NCBI RefSeq assembly: GCF_000442645.1
Contig: NC_021915.1
Location: 2,418,001 to 2,482,000 of the forward strand
Origin: Corynebacterium maris DSM 45190
GTDB lineage: Bacteria > Actinomycetota > Actinomycetes > Mycobacteriales > Mycobacteriaceae
DNA length: 64,000 bases
Reading direction: 5' to 3'
Shown here: positions 49,134 through 57,018 of the stretch, one piece after another
How the letters are laid out: every line of letters begins with the position of its first letter
How positions within the stretch are numbered: position 1 is the stretch's first letter
Notes under the pieces: generated by a model
The model's database searches: none
Told to the model about the DNA's origin: nothing
What the model saw: the letters and a program-made list of their open reading frames with translations, nothing else
Program-made: the position numbers and the translations under genes

Positions 49134-50051
49134 ATGCAGTTCCCCTCTCTCCTGCTCATCGCTTTTGCGGGTTTCGCCGCGCAACTCGTCGACGGCGGTC
49201 TGGGCATGGGATTCGGCGCCACCTCCATGACGATCCTGACCACGTGGGCGATGCTCGCGCCCGCGACGGCCTCCGCGGTGGTCAACACCGCCCAGCTGGG
49301 CACCACGCTGGTGTCCGGCTTCAGTCACTGGCGGTTCGGCAACGTCAATTGGCGCATCGTCTTCACCATCGGCATACCCGGGGCGATCGCCTCGTTCGTC
49401 GGCGCGACGTTCCTGGCGAATCTCTCCCTGTCCGCGGCCACTCCCCTGACGGCGACGATTTTGGCGGGCATCGGGCTGTATCTGCTGATCCGTTTCTCCC
49501 GCGGGCAGGTGCAGCGCACCATGAACGCCACCCCGCACTCAGCCGGGCTGCTCGGCGGGTTGGGACTGGTGGGCGGGTTCATTTCCGCGACGGGCGGGGC
49601 CGGCTGGGGGCCGGTGACCACCTCTGCGTTGCTTACCGACGGCCGCATGGAACCACGTCGCGTCGTCGGCACCGTCAACACCGCTGAAGTGCTGGTGACG
49701 GTGGCCGCCGTCACGGGCTTCGTGTTCGGGCTGTGGGATGAGTTGGTGGCGAACCTGACGATCACCCTGGCGCTGCTGATCGGCGGCGTGCTCGGGGCCC
49801 CGATCGCGGCCTGGGCGGTCAGCCGCATGAACTCCACGCTGCTGGGCGGGGCCGTCGGCACGCTGCTGCTGGTGCTCAACGTGCCGAAGATCCTTCCCTA
49901 CCTCGGGGTCGACGACGGCCAGTGGCTGACCGTCATTCGTGTCGTACTCCTCGTCGTCGGTCTGGTCGTCTCGATCGTGGGCGCCCGGCGGGCGAAAGCC
50001 AACCGGCAGCGGTTGCGGGAACACCCGGACATGATCACAGACCCGGCCTGA
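49134..50051 (+). CDS. TSUP-family permease (TauE/SafE type)
   Basis: A 305-residue membrane protein with two inverted halves. LIAFAGFAAQLVDGGLGMGFGATS near the N-terminus and GLVGGFISATGGAGWGPVTTSALL in the middle are the paired TauE/SafE signatures. Members carry sulfite, sulfonates, sulfolactate or related organic anions, or act in sulfur assimilation. There is no sulfur gene next to it that would narrow this down. It is convergent with the enoyl-CoA hydratase gene, 10 bases apart. Confidence 0.9.
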   Translation: MQFPSLLLIAFAGFAAQLVDGGLGMGFGATSMTILTTWAMLAPATASAVVNTAQLGTTLVSGFSHWRFGNVNWRIVFTIGIPGAIASFVGATFLANLSLSAATPLTATILAGIGLYLLIRFSRGQVQRTMNATPHSAGLLGGLGLVGGFISATGGAGWGPVTTSALLTDGRMEPRRVVGTVNTAEVLVTVAAVTGFVFGLWDELVANLTITLALLIGGVLGAPIAAWAVSRMNSTLLGGAVGTLLLVLNVPKILPYLGVDDGQWLTVIRVVLLVVGLVVSIVGARRAKANRQRLREHPDMITDPA

Positions 50052-50061
50052 GCCGAACGGG

Positions 50062-50808
50062 TTATTTCCCGTGAAACTCCGGACGCCGCTTTTCTTCCCG
50101 CGCCCGGCGGGCTTCCTGCAGGTCCTCGGACCACCAGGCGTTCAGCTGCGCGGTGGCGCGATCTTCCCTGCCGAAAGGGCGCCCGGAGCTGTGGGCGAAC
50201 TCCATCTTGATCTGCTTGACCGTCAGCGGCGCCTTGGATGCGCACATGTCCGCGAACATCAGCGCGGTGTTGATGTCCCCCTCCGCGACCGCGAAACCGG
50301 AGTCGACCGCCGCGGCGGCGGTCAGCCGGGCGCCGGTGAGCAACATCTGGCGAGCCCGGGCGCCGCCGACCAGCAGCTCGAGGGTGCGGATGGTGATCTC
50401 ATCGAGGGCGATCCCGACGTCCACGACGGGGACATGGAAATACGCGTCTTCGGCGACGAGTCGGATGTCGCAGGCCATGGCGAGCATCGTGCCCGCCCCG
50501 ATGGCCGGTCCGTTGACCGCGGCGATCACGACGATCGGCAGCGTGCGGATCGTGTCCAGCATGTTCTCCAGGGCGGGGTAGAGCTCATCCGCGAAGGCCT
50601 GCGACGTCAAATCCGCCCCGGCGCTGAACACGGTGCCGTCGCCGGTGAGCACCACGACCCGCGCGCCCTCCTCCACGGCGCCGAGCAGTGCTTCCTCGAT
50701 GGCCAGGCACATGGCTGTGTCCAAGGCATTGCGCTTGGGGTGCCTGTTCAAGGTCAGCAACTGCACCAACCCCTGGTTGAGGGACTGCCTGTGCACAAGG
50801 TCTGCCAC
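50062..50808 (-). CDS. enoyl-CoA hydratase/isomerase family protein
   Basis: A 248-residue crotonase-fold protein. LTLNRHPKRNALDTAM, the oxyanion-hole block VFSAGADLTSQAF and AVNGPAIGAGTMLAMACDIRLVAEDAYFHVP are typical. The catalytic Glu pair of true hydratases is not obvious: in VPVVDVGIALDE the first acid is Asp. It may therefore be another CoA-ester enzyme. GTG start; 4 bases after ppk2, so co-transcribed with it. Confidence 0.87.
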   Translation of the reverse strand: MADLVHRQSLNQGLVQLLTLNRHPKRNALDTAMCLAIEEALLGAVEEGARVVVLTGDGTVFSAGADLTSQAFADELYPALENMLDTIRTLPIVVIAAVNGPAIGAGTMLAMACDIRLVAEDAYFHVPVVDVGIALDEITIRTLELLVGGARARQMLLTGARLTAAAAVDSGFAVAEGDINTALMFADMCASKAPLTVKQIKMEFAHSSGRPFGREDRATAQLNAWWSEDLQEARRAREEKRRPEFHGK

Positions 50809-50812
50809 TGCC

Positions 50813-51712
50813 CTAATCCCCGATCTGTTCGCGGCCGCGCTTGACGATCAACGGGTCCGGTTCACCGACCACGTCGTGGTCCTTGTTGGTGTACTCGAAC
50901 TTGCTCAGCACATAGCGCATTGCGTTGATGCGGGCACGTTTCTTGTCATTCGATTTGATCGTGATCCAGGGCGATTCGTCGGTGTCCGTGTAGCGGAACT
51001 GCTCCTCCTTGGCGCGGGTGTAATCGTCCCACTTGTCCAGGGACGCCAGGTCCATCGGCGAGAGTTTCCACTGCCGCACCGGGTCAATCTGACGGATGGC
51101 GAAGCGGGTGCGCTGTTCCTTCTGCGTCACGGAGAACCACAGCTTAGTCAGCGAGATGCCGGAGCCCAGCAGCATGTTCTCGAGCATGGGCACCTCACGG
51201 AGGAACTCGGCGTGCTGGGATTCGGTGCAAAAGCCCATGACGCGTTCCACACCGGAGCGGTTGTACCAGGAGCGGTCGAAGAAGATGATCTCGCCGGCCG
51301 AGGGGAAGTTCGCGATATAGCGCTGGAAGTACCACTGCGTGGCTTCCTTCGAGGTCGGCTTCTCTAGCGCGACGGTACGCGCCCCACGGGGGTTGAGGTG
51401 TTCGTTGAAGCGTTTGATCGTGCCGCCCTTGCCGGCGGCGTCCCGGCCTTCAAACAGGATGATGTGGCGCTGGCCGGTTTCTTTGGTCCAGTTCTGCCAC
51501 TTCAACAGCTCGATCTGGAGGGCCCGCTTGATGTGCTCGTAGTCGGACCGGGTCATGCGCTCGTCGTACGGGTAATTCTCACGCCAGGTTTCGACGGGGG
51601 TGCCGTCCTCCTTGAGCAGCGTGGGATCATCCTCGTCCGAGTCGTCGACCACGTAACCCTCGGTCTCCGCCAGATCAAGCATCGGCAGTTCGTCATCCTT
51701 GTTTTCAGCCAT
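50813..51712 (-). CDS. ppk2: polyphosphate kinase 2
   Basis: A 299-residue PPK2 transferring phosphate between polyphosphate and nucleoside diphosphates. Walker A is FEGRDAAGKGGT (about 87-98), Walker B lies in FFDRSWYNRSGVERVM, and the lid is rich in Lys/Arg. An acidic extension of about 45 residues precedes the core. Start ATG 51710-51712; upstream frame runs into the porA terminator. The order groEL-porH-porA-ppk2 is that of C. glutamicum. Confidence 0.94.
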   Translation of the reverse strand: MAENKDDELPMLDLAETEGYVVDDSDEDDPTLLKEDGTPVETWRENYPYDERMTRSDYEHIKRALQIELLKWQNWTKETGQRHIILFEGRDAAGKGGTIKRFNEHLNPRGARTVALEKPTSKEATQWYFQRYIANFPSAGEIIFFDRSWYNRSGVERVMGFCTESQHAEFLREVPMLENMLLGSGISLTKLWFSVTQKEQRTRFAIRQIDPVRQWKLSPMDLASLDKWDDYTRAKEEQFRYTDTDESPWITIKSNDKKRARINAMRYVLSKFEYTNKDHDVVGEPDPLIVKRGREQIGD

Positions 51713-51810
51713 ACCACGGAGTTTACCGGCAGCCTCTCTTCCAAGCTTGTTAAAGGTTCTGCAGGCCCCGTTCATCAACGCCCACCCAGCCCCGCCCCAT
51801 GCAGACAAAA

Positions 51811-51838
51811 CGAACCCCGCTCGAATGAGCGGGGTTCG
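51811..51838 (-). terminator. rho-independent terminator of porH-porA
   Basis: A perfect 12-bp stem with loop (GAAT on the plus strand) lies 39 bases beyond the porA stop and is followed, in minus-strand reading, by TTTTGTCTGC. Confidence 0.87.
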
Positions 51839-51877
51839 GGTTCCTGTGCCGAGATCATTCCGGCTGAGGGGTGTGGC

Positions 51878-51970
51878 TTAGAGCAGGCCGAGCAGGTCGA
51901 CGATGCCGCCGGCGATGTCAGCGAGCGGGCCGAAAACATCCGCGAGAGCGGAAGACAGTTCAATGTTCAT
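51878..51970 (-). CDS. porA: PorA-like small cell-wall channel protein
   Basis: A 30-residue acidic, hydrophobic peptide with no signal sequence, starting MNIELSSALADVFG and ending IVDLLGLL. AGGAG lies 7 bases before the ATG, so it is a real gene despite its size. Position after porH and before ppk2, length, charge and alternating polar/hydrophobic faces all fit PorA. PorA and PorH of C. glutamicum form a hetero-oligomeric cation-selective channel in the mycolate outer membrane and are O-mycoloylated on serine. This one is shorter than the 45-residue C. glutamicum PorA. Ser6 and Ser7 are the only serines. Confidence 0.78.
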   Translation of the reverse strand: MNIELSSALADVFGPLADIAGGIVDLLGLL

Positions 51971-52037
51971 GAATGGCTCCTAATCAGAGTGGTGACGAGA
52001 AAGAGAAAGGTTCCTGGCCTCAATGGCTGGGAGGGGC

Positions 52038-52304
52038 TTACTCAGCGGAGGAGGAGAGGGAGGAGAGCGAGGAGCCGTCCTCGGTGTCACCCTCGGTGGG
52101 CGTGGCGTCGTCGCCTGCATCAGAATCCAGGGCGGAGGACAGGGACTCAACGATGCTCGGGCCGTCGACCGTTTCGCCATCTACCTTAACCTCGCTCGGC
52201 TCAAAGAGCTCGACGAGGCCGCCGAGGATGTCGGCTGCGGCGTCACCGAAGGTCGCGAAGTTGTCCAGTGCCTCTTGGATGAAATCGATGTCCACGAAAT
52301 CCAT
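52038..52304 (-). CDS. porH: PorH-like small cell-wall channel protein with extended tail
   Basis: An 88-residue acidic protein without signal peptide. Residues 1-35 (MDFVDIDFIQEALDNFATFG and on to VELFE) form an amphipathic helix like the 57-residue PorH of C. glutamicum. A Ser/Asp/Glu/Gly-rich tail of about 45 residues follows, ending in a serine cluster (SSLSSLSSSAE). PorH is O-mycoloylated near its C-terminus, so this cluster offers several candidate sites. AAGGAG precedes the ATG at good distance. It is 67 bases ahead of porA on the same transcript. Confidence 0.82.
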   Translation of the reverse strand: MDFVDIDFIQEALDNFATFGDAAADILGGLVELFEPSEVKVDGETVDGPSIVESLSSALDSDAGDDATPTEGDTEDGSSLSSLSSSAE

Positions 52305-52541
52305 GTGTTTTCTCCTTGAGAAAGAGCCAGACCCGCTGGCAAAAGTTTCCATTTTCGACACCCCTCTGGGCATCACAGGGAGTCATTCTGGCACACAATT
52401 GTTGTGGTGTGCGGCTTTTTCCGGAAAGTTTTTTCGGACATCGCGCCAGCGCAGAGCACCTTTTATTAATATTTGCCTGCAAAACAATCAGGCGGATAAG
52501 CGTCCACCTGCGGAAACGCCACGCGCCCGGTTAACGCAAAG

Positions 52542-52560
52542 TTAACTTAGGCTTACCTTT
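52542..52560. promoter_or_regulatory. candidate DtxR (iron) box
   Basis: The 19-base site reads TTAACTTAGGCTTACCTTT. It matches the known DtxR/IdeR consensus TTAGGTTAGGCTAACCTAA at 14 of 19 positions, including the central TTAGGCT and ACCT. It lies 238 bases upstream of porH. No other gene start is closer on the downstream side. Confidence 0.52.
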
Positions 52561-52660
52561 CCTTCATTTCCATTAAAGAGCACACCATTCGAGCGGGCGT
52601 GACGATCCCGCCAAACCCACCCTTTTCGGGGGTAAAAACACACTTAGCCGCAGACAGCAC

Positions 52661-52707
52661 ACCGCCCGCCGCCCGCCGTACGACTCGTACGGCGGGCGGC
52701 GGGCGGT
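52661..52707 (-). terminator. terminator of groEL
   Basis: A perfect 22-bp stem with the 3-base loop ACT lies 36 bases beyond the groEL stop. A T-run (GTTTTTAC in minus-strand sense) follows about 20 bases later. It separates groEL from the porH-porA unit. Confidence 0.8.
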
Positions 52708-52742
52708 CAGTGGACGCGTGAGCGTCAACCGGGGCGGGCGAC

Positions 52743-54380
<1,638 letters not shown>

Positions 54381-54504
54381 GGTGGTGTAGTTCTCCTCGT
54401 TTGGTGTTTATCGGCGACGACACTCACGTCGAACCCAAGCAGGCGCCCGCGACGGCAGGGCTGGGGAGTGTGACCCAGCCTTCATCCCACTCGGCTCTCA
54501 AATT

Positions 54505-54531
54505 CTGGCACTCTCAACTTCAGAGTGCTAA
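54505..54531. promoter_or_regulatory. CIRCE element 1 (HrcA operator)
   Basis: Half-sites CTGGCACTC and GAGTGCTAA are separated by nine bases (TCAACTTCA). The right half is a perfect match to the CIRCE consensus TTAGCACTC-N9-GAGTGCTAA; the left has two changes. It lies 125 bases upstream of the groEL ATG. Confidence 0.88.
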
Positions 54532-54539
54532 CCCCTTTT

Positions 54540-54566
54540 TTAGCACTCCCCTCCGCCGAGTGCAAG
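54540..54566. promoter_or_regulatory. CIRCE element 2 (HrcA operator)
   Basis: The left half-site TTAGCACTC is perfect; nine bases (CCCTCCGCC) lead to GAGTGCAAG, with two changes. It is 8 bases from CIRCE 1. It also lies only 35 bases from the ATG of the divergent M20 peptidase, so it could affect both genes. Confidence 0.85.
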
Positions 54567-54601
54567 ATTATCCGTCAGAGCGCCCGAGTAAGTTATGGGG
54601 C

Positions 54602-55963
54602 ATGACCGACATCAACATTTCTACCCTTGTCACCGACGTCGCGGGAGACCGCGAGCGCATCTTCACTGAACTGTCCGAACTCGTCAGCTTCAATTCCGTC
54701 CACGGCGACCCCGCCCTCGTCGACCAGACGCATGCCGCCGCCGACTGGGTCCAAGACGCACTGACAAAACACGGCCTCACCGTCGAGGCCATCGACTCCT
54801 CCGACGGATCACGCACGGTCATCGGCCGCCGTGACGGCGCCGCGGAAGCGCCGACCGTCCTGCTCTACAGCCACTACGACGTCGTCCCCGCCGGCGACCA
54901 CGCCGCCTGGTCCGCCGACCCGTTCACCCTCACCGAGCACGACGGCCGCTGGTACGCCCGCGGCGCCGCGGACTGCAAGGGCAACCTCGCGATGCACCTG
55001 GCGGCGCTGCGTGCCGTCGACAAGGCCGGCGGCACCGACTTAAACCTCATCGTCCTGGTCGAAGGGTCCGAGGAAAACGGCGGTGCAGGCCTGGACGACC
55101 TGCTGGCGCGGCGTCCGGAGCTTTTCGCCGCCGACGTCATCCTCATCGCCGACACCGGCAACGCCGCCGTCGGCGTGCCCACCCTGACCACCGGCCTGCG
55201 CGGCGGTGCGCAGGTGACCGTCACCGTGAACACGCTGACCGGCGCCCTGCACTCCGGCATGTTCGGCGGGGCCGCGCCGGACGCGGTCGCCGCGCTGACC
55301 CGCGCCCTGGACAGCCTGCGTGACGACGCCGGCCGCACCGTCATCGACGGCGTGGACGCCCCCGGCTCCTGGGGCGGCGCCCCCTATGATGCGGAAACCT
55401 TCCGCGCCGACGCCGGCGTCCTCGACGGCGTCGCCCTGCTCGGCGGCGGTGACGCCCCCGCCGACCTCGTGTGGGCGCGGCCGGCCGTGACGGTCACCGG
55501 CTTCACCTCCACCCCGGTCGCCGAGGCGGTCAACGCGGTGCCCGCCACCGCCAGCGCGCAGATCAACCTGCGCGTGCCCCACGGCATGGACGCCGCCGAC
55601 ACCGCTGACAAGCTCGCCGCCCACATCAAGGCGCACACCCCGTGGGGAGCACACGTCGAGGTGGAGATCGCCGACGTCAACGACGCCTTCGCCACCGACA
55701 CCTCCCAGCCCGCCATCGCCCTGCTGGGTGAGTGCCTGACCGAGGCCTACGGCGCCGACGAACTGGCCGAGGTCGGTTCCGGCGGGTCCATCCCGCTGAC
55801 CTCCGCCCTGCAGTCGGCCTACCCGAACGCGGAGATCGCACTGTTCGGCGTCGAGGAGCCACAGGCGGCGATCCACTCCCCCAACGAGTCCGTCGACCCC
55901 ACCGAGATCGAACGGGTCGCCGCCGCGGAAGCGGCGTTCCTGCTGCACTACGGCCGTCGATAA
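54602..55963 (+). CDS. M20-family metallopeptidase / dipeptidase
   Basis: A 453-residue di-zinc peptidase of the M20 family. LLYSHYDVVP (His91) and the RGAADCKGN aspartate bind metal; EGSEENGG holds the catalytic Glu. A dimerisation insert follows in the middle (TVNTLTGALHSGMFGG), and GSGGSIPL with a late HSPNE supplies the last metal ligand. Related proteins cleave dipeptides or Xaa-His/Gly substrates. The upstream open frame through the CIRCE sites is rejected. A TAAGTT at 54589-54594, seven bases before the ATG, could make the mRNA leaderless. Confidence 0.92.
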   Translation: MTDINISTLVTDVAGDRERIFTELSELVSFNSVHGDPALVDQTHAAADWVQDALTKHGLTVEAIDSSDGSRTVIGRRDGAAEAPTVLLYSHYDVVPAGDHAAWSADPFTLTEHDGRWYARGAADCKGNLAMHLAALRAVDKAGGTDLNLIVLVEGSEENGGAGLDDLLARRPELFAADVILIADTGNAAVGVPTLTTGLRGGAQVTVTVNTLTGALHSGMFGGAAPDAVAALTRALDSLRDDAGRTVIDGVDAPGSWGGAPYDAETFRADAGVLDGVALLGGGDAPADLVWARPAVTVTGFTSTPVAEAVNAVPATASAQINLRVPHGMDAADTADKLAAHIKAHTPWGAHVEVEIADVNDAFATDTSQPAIALLGECLTEAYGADELAEVGSGGSIPLTSALQSAYPNAEIALFGVEEPQAAIHSPNESVDPTEIERVAAAEAAFLLHYGRR

Positions 55964-55982
55964 GCGATTTCCCGCCGCGCCT

Positions 55983-56011
55983 TTGCCCGTCGGTGTGACC
56001 CGCGCTATAGT
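55983..56011 (+). promoter_or_regulatory. promoter for the leader peptide transcript
   Basis: TTGCCC (55983-55988), a 17-base spacer, and TATAGT (56006-56011). Seven bases after the -10 hexamer comes the ATG of the leader peptide, so the transcript is predicted to be leaderless. Confidence 0.7.
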
Positions 56012-56018
56012 CGGGCGC

Positions 56019-56087
56019 ATGATCACGAACGTTCTCCTCGGCCTGCAGGCACGAGTACTGGTGGCTACGCACCCCGGCGCGGCATAG
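56019..56087 (+). CDS. leader peptide rich in Leu/Val codons
   Basis: A 22-codon open frame that starts at the predicted transcript start. The peptide begins MITNVLLGLQ and continues ARVLVATHPGAA. Ten of its first sixteen residues are hydrophobic, with four Leu and three Val; the Val-Leu-Val run (codons at 56055-56063) is the likely stall point. It is followed by RNA segments with alternative pairings before the next gene. This arrangement matches branched-chain amino-acid attenuators of actinobacteria. Confidence 0.72.
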   Translation: MITNVLLGLQARVLVATHPGAA

Positions 56088-56183
56088 GGACTGACCCCCG
56101 CGCACGGGGGAGTAGTCGTTAGAGCCACCAGCCACGAGGTCGGTCCCCTCACGCACCTCATCACGTAGATCAAAGGACCGACC
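56058..56183 (+). promoter_or_regulatory. translational attenuator with mutually exclusive hairpins
   Basis: Segment A 56058-56066 (CTGGTGGCT) pairs with 56123-56131 (AGCCACCAG). Segment B 56138-56146 (GGTCGGTCC) pairs perfectly with 56175-56183 (GGACCGACC), which overlaps the ribosome site AAAGGA of the gene at 56188. B can instead pair with 56088-56096 (GGACTGACC), nine pairs with one G-U, right after the leader stop codon. A small stem CCCCCG-CGCA-CGGGGG lies at 56095-56110. No T-run follows, so control of translation rather than termination is inferred. Confidence 0.66.
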
Positions 56184-56187
56184 GAGA

Positions 56188-56712
56188 ATGTTCACTCCTT
56201 CCCCCTCCCTTCAGCGCACCCTTTCCACCCAGACCCGTGCCCTCGATCCGCTCGAGGGGCGTTTCGGCCCGGGGCATCGACTTCCGCTGCCGCTGCGCAA
56301 AGACCTGCCTGCCTTGGCATTAGAATTCGCGGACTGGCTCACCTTCAGCTCCCTGCTCTCCCCCACGCCGTCCTTGCGTTTGCAGCTGACGGGAGCCGAG
56401 TCGCTGCGTGGCGGTCGCTTCCGTTTTCGCGCAGAGCTCACCGATCACGCCTCCTCCGGCCGCGGCGGGGCCCACGAGATCGTCGCCACCGGCCCCGTCT
56501 CCGCCTGCACCCAGTTGCTGTCGCGGGCCGGGCGCGGCCTGGAGATCCTCACTTTCCGTCAAGTCGAGCTGCATGAGGCCACCGCGACCTTCATCTTGGC
56601 GCACCACCCGCATCACCACGAGCGCGCCAAGTGGGCCTTCGGCTTCGGCGCCACGCCGCAGGCCTCCATCGCCTCCGCCATGTCTGCGGCTGCCCACCGC
56701 ATCCACGGTTAA
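56188..56712 (+). CDS. stand-alone LeuA-regulatory-domain-like protein
   Basis: A 174-residue soluble protein resembling the C-terminal allosteric/dimerisation domain of 2-isopropylmalate synthase without the catalytic barrel. The block GPVSACTQLLSRAGRGLEILTFRQ, then ATATFILAHH and WAFGFGATPQASIASAMSAAAHRI, has the betaalpha pattern of that domain; the family is named from memory. Such free-standing proteins occur in actinobacteria and are sometimes labelled as partial homocitrate or isopropylmalate synthases. It may bind leucine or a related ligand and regulate a partner. The leader ahead of it supports a link to branched-chain amino acids. Confidence 0.68.
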   Translation: MFTPSPSLQRTLSTQTRALDPLEGRFGPGHRLPLPLRKDLPALALEFADWLTFSSLLSPTPSLRLQLTGAESLRGGRFRFRAELTDHASSGRGGAHEIVATGPVSACTQLLSRAGRGLEILTFRQVELHEATATFILAHHPHHHERAKWAFGFGATPQASIASAMSAAAHRIHG

Positions 56713-57018
56713 GTGGCCGGCCCCACCCCACGGGTGTGATGTCGCTCGCCAAGGGGTGCCGCCGCGGGCGCATAGCAGCGCCTATATATAAGGTGCAGTT
56801 AGATCGGATTCCCATGGCGTGTCAGCAATCGCTAGACTGGCTTTCGTTGGCCGCGCCGCTGATGACGCCGCCTACGATTCTGGGTGTTTCTCCGCCCTTC
56901 CGCCGTCGTGAGACTCCGATGACGGGAGGCAGAAGGCGCACGCATGGTTTTGGCGTCGACATGGGCAACCGGCTCATTGACCCTGCCACATCGACGCTAA
57001 TAGGGGAGTTACGGATAC
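56713..57018. other. upstream region of the mrp operon
   Basis: This 306-base stretch has no credible gene. It holds CTATATATAAGG at 56782-56793 and TAGACT at 56834-56839, both possible -10 elements. TTGACC at 56977-56982 is followed after 15 bases by TAATAG, a slightly short spacing. GGGGAG at 57003-57008 is the ribosome site of mrpA. No riboswitch structure was recognised. Confidence 0.5.

Larger units (their letters stand above)
52305..52742 (-). other. long porH upstream region
   Basis: This 438-base interval between groEL and porH holds the groEL terminator and a DtxR-box-like site, each listed separately. It also has an AT-rich stretch at 52462-52475 that could be the porH -10 region, and the spaced repeat GCACAC-N10-GTGTGC at 52391-52412. 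The 5' leader of porH may be 150-230 bases long. No further credible small gene was found on either strand. Confidence 0.55.

Noticed and set aside
52243..52482. 79-codon minus-strand open frame upstream of porH
   Set aside because: Overlaps porH in another frame, has no ribosome site and a composition unlike neighbouring genes.
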